A stretch of DNA of 23,096 bases from Penium margaritaceum (lineage: Eukaryota > Streptophyta > Zygnematophyceae > Desmidiales > Peniaceae), in NCBI GenBank assembly GCA_023375785.1, contig SZWC01000841.1, forward strand, positions 242,994 through 266,089. Direction: 5' to 3'. Under the pieces are notes generated by a model. It was not told the origin of the DNA. It made no database searches and saw nothing but the letters and a program-made list of their open reading frames with translations. This document shows positions 10,317-20,810 of the stretch, piece by piece (position 1 is the stretch's first letter; every line of letters begins with the position of its first letter). Position numbers and translations under genes: made by a program.

Positions 10317-11299
10317 TCCCCCCCCCCCCCGTATCAAATGAAGTGGTTAGGGGGTATTAATATTGGTCGACTATCTACACTGATGTAATCACTCATACAC
10401 TTTTGTACATTGTTGTATGTTCGTACGATACACTACGCAATACACTCCCCCAATTCACTCGCGAGAATTTGGAAGGGGGGCTCCGATAAGGGAGTTGTTA
10501 CTTTGTTGGCAACGAATCAATAAAGCAGTTTCCGAGTAGCATGGGAGTTGTTTTTTTTTTCTTGTGTCTGACATTTTTCGATTCTCCATGAACAGTCGAT
10601 GTACAATAATGGACAGATCGGATTAGCTCATAAGTACTTTGGAAATAATGTACTGGTGTATACTTCTCATGTCTACTAGATACACTTTCCAATGCACTCA
10701 CCAGAGACACTTTCTACTTTGGGGGGGTGGAGGGGCTTGTCGACCCCCCCCCTCCCCGAAGTTGAAGTGTATTGTGCGGGTGTATCGGGTAGTGTATCTG
10801 GAGAGGGACCAAATTTTTACACAAGTGTATTGATACACTTGTGCACAATTGTGCGTGGACTAGAGATACACTCCCCGATAAACCCGACCAATACACTCGG
10901 GGTGTTTGGGGGGGATCAAAAAATACACGTGTACATATTTCCCAGTGTCCACTATACACTCATCAATACAGTCCCCATATACATTCGGACTTTGGGGGAG
11001 AGTCGAATTCGACTCAATAATAGGTACGACTCTCTTGAACAATGGGAAATGGCAATAGTTGTCCTCTCTTATAGTATTCATCATGTATCTCTTGGTACAT
11101 CTTGGTAAAAATTCTAGGTCTGACATATATAGCCAAGACGACTTTGCAATTCAATTCATATGCAAGACAAAGTGCAAACACGTTTTGTTGGAAATCAATA
11201 CCAAATTATTTTCTATCTTAAACAAAATGGATACTGATGATTCTAAAATATGATATTAAATTTGTACACTAAGAAAAAAGTGATGTGATAAGTGAATAC
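10317..11299. repeat. TACAC-dyad module, copy 1
   Basis: A poly-C tract and GTATCAAATGAAG open a segment of about 970 bp that ends exactly at the N at 11300. It is dense in TACAC/GTGTA. The core contains a perfect 11-bp inverted repeat (CACAAGTGTAT TG ATACACTTGTG, 10820-10843). Around it lies a wider imperfect inverted repeat (about 10770-10803 against 10859-10896). Because the core is nearly palindromic, both strands give similar open frames. I regard these as non-coding. GAGTCGAATTCGACTC, a perfect 16-bp palindrome, lies at 11000-11015. Confidence 0.85.
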
Positions 11300-11300
11300 N
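11300..11300. other. Single N, probable scaffold join
   Basis: One ambiguous base separates two near-identical segments. Copy 1 stops immediately before it and copy 2 begins in the poly-C tract immediately after it, as expected where two overlapping contig ends were not merged. Confidence 0.8.
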
Positions 11301-12264
11301 CCCCCCCCCCGTATCAAATGAAGTACTTAGGGAGTATTAATATTGGTCGACTATCTACACTGGTGTAATCACTCATACACTTTTGTACATTGTTGTATCT
11401 ACGTGATACACTCCCCCAATTCACTCGCGAGAATTTGGAAGGGGGGCTCCTATAAGGGAGTTGTTACTTTGTTGGCAACGAATCAATAAAGCAGTTTGCG
11501 AGTAGCATGGGAGTTGTTTTTTTTTCTTGTGTCTGACATTTTTTGATTCTCCATGAACAGTCGATGTACAATAATGGACAGATCGGATTAGCTCATAAGT
11601 ACTTTGTAAATAATGTACTGGTGTATACTTCTCATGTCTACTAGATACACTTTCCAATGCACTCACCAGAGACACTTTCTACTTTGGGGGGGTGGAGGGG
11701 CTCGTCGACCCCCCCTCTCCCCGAAGTTGAAGTGTATTGCGCGGGTGTATCGGGTAGTGTATCTGGAGAGGGACCAAATTTTTACACAAGTGTATTGATA
11801 CACTTGTGCACAATTGTGCGTGGACTAGAGATACACTCCCCGATAAACCCGACCAATACACTCGGGGTGTTTGGGGGGGATCGAAAAATACACGTGTACA
11901 TATTTCCCAGTGTCCACTATACACTCATCAATACAGTCCCCAGATACATTCGGACTTTGGGGGAGAGTCGAATTCGACTCAATAACAGGTACGACTCTCT
12001 TGAACAATGGGAAATGGCAATAGTTGTCCTCTCTTATAGTATTCATCATGTATCTCTTGGTACATCTTGGTAAAAATTCTAGGTCTGACATATATAGCCA
12101 AGACGACTTTGCAATTCAATTCATATGCAAGACAAAGTGCAAACACGTTTTGTTGGAAATCAATACCAAATTATTTTCTATCTTAAACAAAATGGATACT
12201 GATGATTCTAAAATATGATATTAAATTTGTACACTAAGAAAAAAGTGATGTGATAAGTGAATAC
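11301..12264. repeat. TACAC-dyad module, copy 2
   Basis: It matches copy 1 with roughly fifteen substitutions and a few small indels, one near 11395-11410 and others in homopolymers. The last ~280 bp look identical. The inverted-repeat core is at 11785-11808 and the 16-bp palindrome at 11965-11980. After 12264 the sequence continues into new DNA, unlike copy 1. Confidence 0.9.
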
Positions 12265-12365
12265 ATGCGAGTAAATGTCTACGAACGGACGATGTTAGAG
12301 GACTTCTATACATAGGTTATTAAGAGCATAAAAGTGGGGTGATATACCATAACTCGTGTTATTTT

Positions 12366-12490
12366 GGGTGCTTTCTTGGTGGTTTTGATGTTGGTTTGAT
12401 AGATGGTTGGTTGGTTTGATGAATGGTTCGTTGGAAAGTTGGTTGGATAGTTGCCTTGCTGGACCTTGTCTGGGAATAATTTGTTGAATA
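12366..12490. repeat. Short TTGG remnant, block 3
   Basis: Sparse TTGG/TTTGAT words occur for about 125 bp after the second dyad module. It may be a decayed third member of the TTGG series. Confidence 0.5.
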
Positions 12491-12742
12491 GATGGTTCAT
12501 TTCCTCGTAGCTTGCTTGCTTACATGGCTGGTTTCATGGCTACCTTTTTGGTTGATTAAATTCTTTGGTTGTATCATTTTTTGTTGTGATGGCTAATAAG
12601 TTATTGTACTGGTCTTCTCAATGGTTTGTTCATTCATTGTATGGTTGCGTAGTTGAAGCCTAGTAATGCTTAGGTGTTTCATTTGCACACCTATGATTTC
12701 ATTATGAGGATCAACCAATGAAGATGTTGACCAAGAGGGGAG

Positions 12743-13084
12743 ATGCACATTTTGGGTCGGCATATTTTCTCAACCATGCCCAGGTGTCGAAAGGTAATCG
12801 AAGACTATGCTATCTCTCAATGGATGACTGTCGCATGGGTTCACAGTTGCCGAACCTTCGTGTTGGTGACATGCAGGCACAAGAGGGAGCACGGATGTCC
12901 TTTGGTTGTGCACACACGGTTTCATAAAAGCAATGGCCATATTTTGATTACATCTTACACCAACGGTCACCTTTGTTTTGCAAGTGACCTTCGTGGGAGC
13001 CGTACATGCAGAGTGGCCTGGGTTTTTACGCATATACCGCCACACCTGGATACTTGCTTTACATTGAGTATCAAAGCAATGTAA
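12743..13084 (+). pseudogene. MULE-like transposase N-terminal domain fragment
   Basis: A 113-codon plus-strand frame contains CRKVIEDYAISQWMTVAW, then VTCRHKREHGCPLVVHTRF, then GHILITSYTNGHLC. This follows the layout of the plant MuDR-type DNA-binding domain: a helix ending in a Tyr-Ala-Ile-like motif, a Cys-x(n)-Cys-Pro motif followed by a basic/hydrophobic strand, and a His-x-Cys ending. In this family these residues form a small zinc-binding fold that binds element ends. The frame stops at 13084. I find no catalytic DDE/SWIM part downstream, so this is probably a relic or an exon of a broken element. The overlapping frame at 12718-12927 may hold the true start of the domain through a frameshift. 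The identification rests on motif spacing seen by eye. Confidence 0.5.
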
Positions 13085-14840
13085 CATGTTGTTTGGAGTA
13101 CCACAGGGGAGAATGTGACTCACCAATCCATTTCATTTGCTTAAATCTAGTTGTTAGCATTCATCATTGAACATCATGATCTGATACAGGCATTTTTCCC
13201 TTCACGGATCGACGACACATGGTTACACTATTTCACCAAGTCCTTTGCTTATGCCTTGGTTGTTACAAGTGCATCCCTCACTAGCCACAAAAATTTAAAT
13301 GTTATCCACACATCCTTATATAGTCTTTATTGCATTTAACGTCTACATGGTCTGTCGATATGGACTCCTTACACCTTTGTGTTATCATATTTGAACCCTT
13401 CTTCACATCCACCCACACATGTTTACATTTTTTTATGACACACCGTGACCCACAAGGATATGGAGTTGCAAAGGATGACGATGCGTTTAATGAACCTTGG
13501 GCCTACCGTGGAGGGTTTGAGTAATCGTAACAAATGATAATGATGGCCGAGATGTTCCTCCACATCGGGTACTTTTAGGTCATACTCATCACATCAAAGT
13601 TGGATGGCATTGACTAACTTCTACCAATCGTTCGGGTGCTCGTCCGGATCGAGGAAGGTGACAACGGAACTTCAAACTATAACCAGCTCTGACGTGTATC
13701 TATTACGATAGCATAGCAAGGTACAATCGTCATCTATGATGGGGATTGTAGGCTGATCAATGTCCAGGCATCGCATTTACCTAGAATAGAGCATACATAT
13801 AGCCTATGGCATCTTTTCAGACCGCAGGCACTCATTTTGTGGATGCCGTGAAATAATCCTTCTAGTGCCATATACAGAAACAGAGTGGGATCTTTAGGTA
13901 TCCATGCTTTGCATTGAGAATGATCATGAATAAACGTATATGTTTGGAGATCCATTGACAAGTCAAGGTGGCATCTCCCAGATGCCCATTGAGGCAACAA
14001 AACTTCAAACGCAGCTAAGCTATTAAAAACTACGATGTGGTAAACATGCAAGTATTACCCCTTCCTTGCCTAGGTGAGGATCTACTCACTCATCCAAGAG
14101 CTTGTTATATGGCATCATGAAGAGGCATCTAGGAGCCACTCACTCAATTCATTGGTTCTAGATGTAGAATCCATCATAATCATAATCAAGTCCCGCAAGA
14201 ACATCGCACGTCTCAGGTAAGACATGGTTTGGTATTATTCAAGGTCTTGCCCGTACGGAGTAGCACCACCTTGACTATAATGCATGAGGTTACAGTTGTA
14301 GGGCTTTCGCAAGTTTCAGATATTATGCCACCATGCATGCACAAAGCTACTCCACTATGGTAATAATCCTTAAAACCAAACCCATCTAACATTGACCTAC
14401 ATGTACATTTGTTGCATGTACCATAAAACCAACCAAGCATTTGCCTCTAGATCTTGTAGTTTACACTTCAAGGTTTCAACCCAAATGAGGAGCAACACGA
14501 GCGTGATTTTCCACTTATGATGTAGCAAGAGCATACAAGGCGTCAGCTTACCAGCATCATCGGACTCAAATATGGCCAACGTGGTCACTATCACTGCTCG
14601 TGTCGAAATCCAACTGCCTTTTGTCCTCGGGAGGCTGCAATTGCCGTAATAAACGCATATGATGCTGGCATGGCTAGTCATGGTGAGATAATTTGGATTG
14701 ATGACGATCAATGATGAAGAGTGATCCAACTACTTTCCTTCAGAGTCAAGTGTAATGGAATCCACTCTGCTGCAGTCCAGCCAAGTTGAGTCAATTTGAT
14801 TCCATGTAGTCTTTTCTTCTTGTCTTCTCTAGTCCAATAG
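13085..14840. other. Unassigned sequence between MULE fragment and LTR element
   Basis: Frames of 60-110 codons occur on both strands (13734-14051 and 14397-14729 on minus, 13330-13524 on plus). None shows a motif I recognise. It could be decayed transposon body or ordinary intergenic DNA. Confidence 0.4.
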
Positions 14841-14845
14841 ATTTG
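14841..14845. repeat. Target-site duplication ATTTG (left)
   Basis: ATTTG directly precedes the TGTA of the left LTR. The identical ATTTG follows the TACA of the right LTR at 22730-22734. Five-base duplications are usual for LTR retrotransposon integration. Confidence 0.88.
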
Positions 14846-15287
14846 TGTAACAGTCGTGGGCTGTTTTGCGACTAACTGTGGAACCAAAACGTGGGCCCTC
14901 AGAATAGTCAGTCCAAGAAGGCCGAGTGACTGGTCGCCTCAACCATTTTGGCTGAGACGCGTCACAGCAAAACGGACACGATCGACATAGGGCATCTTTG
15001 CAACATGCAACCTAAAAAACCCTATCATTCCACGTGGCACGGCCACGTGGAACAGGACCCTAGCGACCAACTAGAGTGGAGGAGGAGTGACACGATGGAT
15101 TTTCCATCGCGGCACTCCTTTCTCCTCAAATCCGTCCACGGGCTATTTTCAGGGCTAGAGTCGAACTCGACTCTAACACATGTTATTTTCCGGGCTTTGG
15201 CTCCTCAAAACCTGAGCCTCGAGTACCCAAAGTATCCGATAAATATTGAACGACCATTTTAACTATAAGAATGGTCCGTACGCTACA
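14846..15287 (-). repeat. Left LTR (3' LTR of the minus-strand element)
   Basis: 442 bp with TGTAACA at the left end and CGCTACA at the right. It carries several dyads that also occur in the other LTR: paired CCACGTGG boxes at 15030-15050, a hairpin at 15083-15119 (AGGAGTG...GATGGA TTT TCCATC...CACTCCT) and GAGTCGAACTCGACTC at 15158-15173. A 104-codon frame across it is not meaningful. Confidence 0.9.
15030..15050. promoter_or_regulatory. Inverted pair of CACGTG boxes in the LTR
   Basis: CCACGTGG at each end of a 21-bp stretch forms a dyad. CACGTG is the G-box/E-box core bound by bZIP and bHLH factors. The right LTR keeps both boxes (22472-22492) although the spacer base has changed. A role as an LTR enhancer is inference. 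Confidence 0.5.
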
Positions 15288-15300
15288 TTCCTTCCCCTTT
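15288..15300 (-). other. Polypurine tract
   Basis: The minus strand reads AAAGGGGAAGGAA immediately before the LTR. In LTR retrotransposons this RNase H-resistant run primes plus-strand DNA synthesis. Its position sets the element on the minus strand. Confidence 0.82.
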
Positions 15301-18300
15301 GCTTCGAGCAATCCCGGTTTGTCTTTGCTCACAGAGGTTTGATCATCCCATACTTCATGATGTAAATCAAACAGCAAGAAGTGCAAACAAGATCACATGT
15401 GTGAACTCTTGTCATCCACAACGCGGTTGCGTCACATTCTTGCACAATCAACCACACACGTGTAGGTTTTGTGATTATGGTCATTTACGTACAACATCCA
15501 GTGTTGATCGCGTGATCTCTTGGCTTTTACCAAGAAGAGACACGTACAATCCTTGTACGTTCTTCACAATTGTTGATGGGTTTTCACCGAAGACTCATCA
15601 CATGTGTGTATTAATGGCATGGTCGATGCTTTTTGGGACGTACGTTGTCAACAATGTCTTGCCAGAGTGAAAGAGAGTACATAGGATGAATTTTCCCTCA
15701 TTCCGTGTGGTACGTGTTCAGCAAGCTATTGTGGTGACGCCTCCTCCTCCTTTGCAAGGAGAATCCCTACGACCAATTACCTGGGCGTCCAGTGAAAACT
15801 GTCTAGGTCTACACAACATATCCCATGTCATTTGGACATTATCTCTTCCAAGGGGTTGTTGCCGAGGTAATTCCTCCCCGCAACATTATCAATACGTACA
15901 ATCCAAGATCCAGACATCAGTCCTCTCGGTTTGCAACCACGTGTTCATGACCACGCGTAGGTCTACCTGACCTCTTTCAGCACCCGTGGATTGGTTGGCT
16001 GAACTCAACCAAGCCCCACTAAGCCCATGCAACTTACATGCCAACTTTATCTCGGGTTTGGGAGACACCAAGGTCCTAAGACATGGTTGTTGAGAACACT
16101 TTTTTTCTTTTCAAAGATTACACTCATCTTTGAAGGAGGCGGCATTGGTCGTCTGGCACATGCAATTGTTGTCACTATCCGTCATCAGACACGACAATGC
16201 TCCGACCTAGATGATCTTGGTCTCAACCATCATCTCCTCATTTCTGTCTGAAATGGGTACCGTAGGTTGCCGCTCACGTCCCCGTTAAAAGCACACTGCT
16301 CTTGAACTAGGTTAACTGAGAAAACCAATCTAAAAAACCATGGATTCTATCCACGGACAAAGTGTTCATTGTACAGTATTCACCAAACGGGTGTACCATA
16401 ACCACAATCATTTTGGTACAAGTTGGAATAACACCTTTCGGGTGTCAGTTCCATGTGATTGTGATCAAACACCTCCAAATCACATCCGGTGATCCTGGAA
16501 CAACTAGTTCCTGAATCTGTTTGCAATTACATAATCGTGTGCAAGGGTTCTATTCAAGATCCCGTCAATGGATTCTGTTTGCCAAGCTGCAACAATCCGT
16601 GTTGCTTCAATGTCTTCTATCATGTACATTCGGTACTTCCATTCAATAGAGTGTTTTCCATATGCCTCGCTCGAGGCATTCGTGGAGGCGATCGCCCTCA
16701 TTGAAGACATCCCGACAAACATCCACCATTGTGGATACCACCACAGAGACATCCAAAATTTTATTGTACTTGCGTTCGGCAATGTACTTAAATTGAACCA
16801 TCCCCGAAACCAAGGGGCTTAAGTCGCTTCACCATGACCTTTCAGGTCAGTGAAGCATGGTTCGACTACACCGTAGTCATTATGATCTTTCTTGGAGATT
16901 GGTTTTGTTCCAACAAATTGGATAGTTGGTGCTACACCATGCCTTGGTATGACCGAAATCCATCTGCACGAAGTTTGAAGAGCGTGACGTACACAACTAG
17001 TGTAATGTGTCACGATGGCCTCAACTTTTAGACGTTTCTCAAAACATCATAAAAATACGATGAGAAATATCGTTTCTCAAGGTCCACCTTGAAGAGTCCC
17101 TTCACATCAACATTTTGGACACACTAGTCATCATTTTACCTCCGTGTTGATAATGACTCATGTGGTCGGTTGGACCACCAAGATGTAGTTGCTAACATAC
17201 TGTTAGCATAAAGCTACCGGCTTATAGATCGTCTCCATGGTCATAAGCTTTGATCACAAAACCTAGACCTTGACGTAATCCCAACTACGTCATAGTTCTC
17301 TGGAACTCCAATAGTAGAAAATGAGTGTCGCTCGTTTTCTTTGAAATGGAATATTCACAGAACAATGGGTGAACTCATGTCACCGACATCGGTTCACACA
17401 CTTTTGTCTATCAATGTCCATGACATGTTCACTCGTTGTGTGATAGTAGACTGAAGTTGTCGCCTAAAAATTTGTTCACATCCGACATTCGGTCAATCTT
17501 GTCATACGCCATAATTGATTCTTACAATATTCGACCACCGCACTACGGCGTCTCGCATCGTTGAGGGTCCATCGAAGAGTCTCCACCCCTTTGTGGTGCA
17601 TTTACAACCCCAATTGACAATAACCTTGCCTTTTGAACAAGTTTGTGAGCACACTCATGTACATTTTAATCATCCGAACCAGTCGCGTACTACGCCATGT
17701 ATCCACCACTCACCGAGTGATACGATGTCAATGGTTACGCCATTGAAATTTTATTCAAGGGTACCATCCTTGACACGTTCAATCACGGACCGATGTTTGC
17801 ATCGGCCATGACATGGTGAACAGAATCTGAGAAAGGTACTGATACATCCAGTACACAGTGTGTATAGGCAGCACGATGTCAATCCTCAAGGATTAAAGTC
17901 GGCGTGCTAACAGACCAGGTCATATCTCATGACATAGTCATGACATGGACACAGTCATGACATGGTAGCGTCATGGGACGTGCGACTGTCGTGGCACACG
18001 TCCTGCACCCACAAATCTACTTGTTTGGTGAAATGGTACCGCCATTTTTATCCAAGACATCAACTGATATCGTCAGCTTGTTCAAATGTCACAAAATCGT
18101 TGTGATCACTCGAATGTCCAACTTATCCATAACTGGGTGTTGTGATCGACACACCAACACTTAGTGGATTTGGTATTTGTGCATGTCGTGCACGTATTGA
18201 AAAGTGGATTGTCTCTAGTGCTTGATCATGTGCGTTGACCCCTTGCGCTGATGCAAACCATGCATGTTGGTGCTCAACGGACTGGACTTTTATAGCGTGT

Positions 18301-18732
18301 TCCATCTATGTACAGGAAGGAGTTTTTCCACCTTTGAGGACATCCTCCTCGTCACACGTGATCCATCTGATAAATTTGGTTCGTACTTCTTTTGGAAGTA
18401 CCTTCCCAAACTGCTATCGGCAGGGTGAATGGTCATCACCGTTGGTCGCGACCGTGATCGTTCTGTTTTTTTCACGTCGTTCAGGCATACCTCTTGTCAC
18501 CACAGTTGCTTGTGATTGTTTCTAGTCATACCTGTCGGTTCTCCATTTGAAGGATTTGACAGTATGACCATCCTCGACTTTATCGAGATGCCTTGCAAAT
18601 GCCAAACAATGTGGTTTTGACGCTTTGATAAATGCGCTTGACGCACTTGCCCATAGAACCACTCCGCGCATACATCGTATGCTTTAGTCTGGTGGTCTAT
18701 CGCAAGCCAGCACAACGAGTCAACGGTTGCCT
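15301..18732. other. Hairpin-dense non-coding interior of the LTR element
   Basis: No credible gene. Perfect short inverted repeats follow one another closely. Examples are 15518-15535 (TCTTGG/CCAAGA), 15542-15560 (ACGTACAA/TTGTACGT), 15991-16012 (TTGGTTG/CAACCAA), 16111-16133 (TCAAAGAT/ATCTTTGA), 16662-16679 (ATGCCTCG/CGAGGCAT), 17061-17079 (TGAGAAA/TTTCTCA), 17191-17207 (GCTAACA/TGTTAGC), 17271-17292 (TGACGTA/TACGTCA), 17790-17805 (CCGATG/CATCGG) and 18383-18401 (GTACTTC/GAAGTAC). A short TCATGACATGG repeat is at about 17927-17965. The stems differ in sequence, so this is not one repeat copied many times. Confidence 0.6.
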
Positions 18733-19435
18733 AGTTTTTGCTAGTTGATACAACGGGTGCGATAAGTACCCATGTTATCAGTGCAATCCGCAGCTTATAA
18801 CATGTGTTGTTCCATCAAAACTACCGTGGTGAGTCCAACCGGAACTCATGGCCATAGTGCGATTGGCACTCCCATCAATGGTGCATTCGGAACCCATGAC
18901 AAAAATGCAACTCGCAGCTTTTGTCAATCTTGCAAGCGGCGTTTATGAAAATTGTGCATTCGGCACTCGTGTCAACGATCCAACCGACCACTTATCGACC
19001 ATGTATTCAACATCATGGTAATCGTGTGTTTGTTACTTGCTTGGATGCTACGACTGCATTGTCCATGTTGGTCATATTTCAGGTGCATCCGGCACATGTC
19101 AATCGACCATCACGTGTGGATTTCCACCATCGCGTTTGTGTTCAGGCTGCGATCAGCACTCACATTCTTATTTTCTCAAAATCCATTCACACATGACTTA
19201 TCAAACATTCTTGGTGCAATCGACACCCACGTGAATACAAAATTGGCATTTATTTGGGTCATATCTCTGCAGACCATGTGCAGTGCCTTCGGCACTAGCA
19301 TCACAGATGCTTTCGGCACTCGTGGTTAAAGTGCAACTAGCACGTTTTCATTAGTGTGTTTGACACCAAGAAATTTATCTACAATCATCACTTGTGCTGT
19401 TGCCCATAGTGCAATCGGCACTTACGTCCATGACG
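18733..19435. repeat. Degenerate 24-bp tandem repeat with hairpin core
   Basis: Units begin with GTGC-N5-GCAC-like words at 18757, 18781, 18833, 18857, 18881, 18905, 18930, 18954, 19083, 19214, 19283, 19307, 19331 and 19409, mostly 24 bp apart or near multiples of it. Typical cores are GTGCATTCGGCACT and GTGCAATCGGCACT, each able to form a 4-5 bp stem with a small loop. The tail usually resembles CATGTCAA. Stops occur in the frames, so it is not coding. Confidence 0.75.
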
Positions 19436-19681
19436 TGATCCACATCCATGTTCTTGTGTAATCAACACTCATTTTGTGATGTCTACACATTTCGCATTCT
19501 TGCGACGAGTAGGAGAGTCGTTGAGTGGTTGCAACACGTTCGGTGTTTTTTTTTATTGAGAATTCATCTCAATGGACGTCACCATTGTGGTTTTGCAACT
19601 TGGTGCATGCTTGTAGTTGTTGTTTTGCATAAACAAAATTGTTCAGCACACGTACACCCCATAATGAGCCATGTCGTGACT

Positions 19682-19713
19682 TTTCACAGTCGCCCTTCCG
19701 GGCGACTGTGAAA
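19682..19713. repeat. Perfect hairpin with 14-bp stem and TTCC loop
   Basis: TTTCACAGTCGCCC and GGGCGACTGTGAAA are exact reverse complements around TTCC (19696-19699). It is the strongest single stem in the interior of the retroelement. Confidence 0.92.
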
Positions 19714-19785
19714 CCCCAAACTTTGAGGTTAGTCCAGAAACAATTTAGGCACAATCGGTGCTAATCTTCTCTCATTGAAACATTT

Positions 19786-20340
19786 CCATATGATTTCCGT
19801 CGAAGACATAGAAAACTGTTGGTTTCCCTCCTTTTTGTGATTTGGAACGGAAAAGAAAAAGAAAATCAAAACTGTTGATTTTCGGAAGAGCTCAACCAGA
19901 GATTTCTATTTTTTGCGTCAAAACCCTGGTCAACTTGACCACACACTTGAGTTTGATCACAATAGAACAATCATAGTTTCAAANTTTTCAATCCACACAA
20001 ATTTGGAGCCCGTTCAGAGCTTCAAATTGCTTTTTACGGTGTCCAAATTAGTCGCCAAACGGAGGAACTGTCCTCCAAGTTGTGTTGGACCGGCCGGGTC
20101 CAAAACAAGGGGTATTTGCGAAAAGTGAGAGGAACTCTTGTTCTCGAGATTCGAACTTCCACCTTATGAAAATCGAATCGAGCCCCATCTGCGCCGATTG
20201 CTCATGCAAGCGGAGGCAAAAAGGCCATCTCTACTTGCAGGGTTGCGTTTGATGGGCTCTGATCGAGGTGGAAGGAGGACAGGAAGCTTCCTCCTCTCCA
20301 CCCTTGGGTTGTTGGCCCGCTTGAGAGGGGAGAGAGGAGN
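19786..20340. repeat. Probable assembly duplication bounded by Ns
   Basis: 19786-19983 is identical to 20341-20538. 19985-20339 matches 20811-21165 with one difference (C at 20160 against T at 20986). Ns occur exactly at 19984 and 20340. The third contig alone carries both segments plus 272 bp between them. The arrangement fits an overlapping contig end plus a contained contig, not a biological tandem repeat. Confidence 0.88.
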
Positions 20341-20538
20341 CCATATGATTTCCGTCGAAGACATAGAAAACTGTTGGTTTCCCTCCTTTTTGTGATTTGG
20401 AACGGAAAAGAAAAAGAAAATCAAAACTGTTGATTTTCGGAAGAGCTCAACCAGAGATTTCTATTTTTTGCGTCAAAACCCTGGTCAACTTGACCACACA
20501 CTTGAGTTTGATCACAATAGAACAATCATAGTTTCAAA

Positions 20539-20810
20539 CGTTTTGAACGTTTTGTTTGATGCTTGGAATCTTCCAAGCGTCACCCGATGGTGTGTTGGGA
20601 AAATTGTCAGTCTTCCATTTTTCCCATGAAAAGGAAATTATGTTAAAAAAACAATTGAGAACTTCTCCAAACATTGTAGAGCTCACATTGAGCTCCAAGC
20701 CGCTTATTACAACTGTGAACCCACGGCCAACAAGGCCAAACCTTGGGTCCAATCGAGGAAATTGTCCTCGCCTCGACTGCTAGTGGCACTTAGAGATTTT
20801 TTTGTGGGTG
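20539..20810. other. Interior segment present only in the right-hand contig
   Basis: Non-coding and again hairpin-rich: GCTTGGAA/TTCCAAGC at 20561-20578 and GAGCTC...GAGCTC at about 20680. It is the sequence missing at the 19984 join. Confidence 0.6.

Noticed and set aside
10692-11126. Overlapping 138-, 81- and 88-codon frames on both strands
   Set aside because: The region is nearly palindromic, so both strands stay open and give similar peptides. The frames repeat in the second copy, as expected of a duplicated non-coding segment.
15299-15670. 123-codon plus frame as possible gag or pol of the retroelement
   Set aside because: It lies on the strand opposite to the element as set by the primer site and polypurine tract, and shows no retroelement motif.
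16504-16782. Minus-strand 92-codon frame as a reverse transcriptase remnant
   Set aside because: It has the right strand but no YxDD, integrase or RNase H signature, and the plus strand is equally open there.
18733-19435. CRISPR-like array
   Set aside because: The units are contiguous and degenerate at 24 bp with no unique spacers, and the context is a eukaryotic retroelement.
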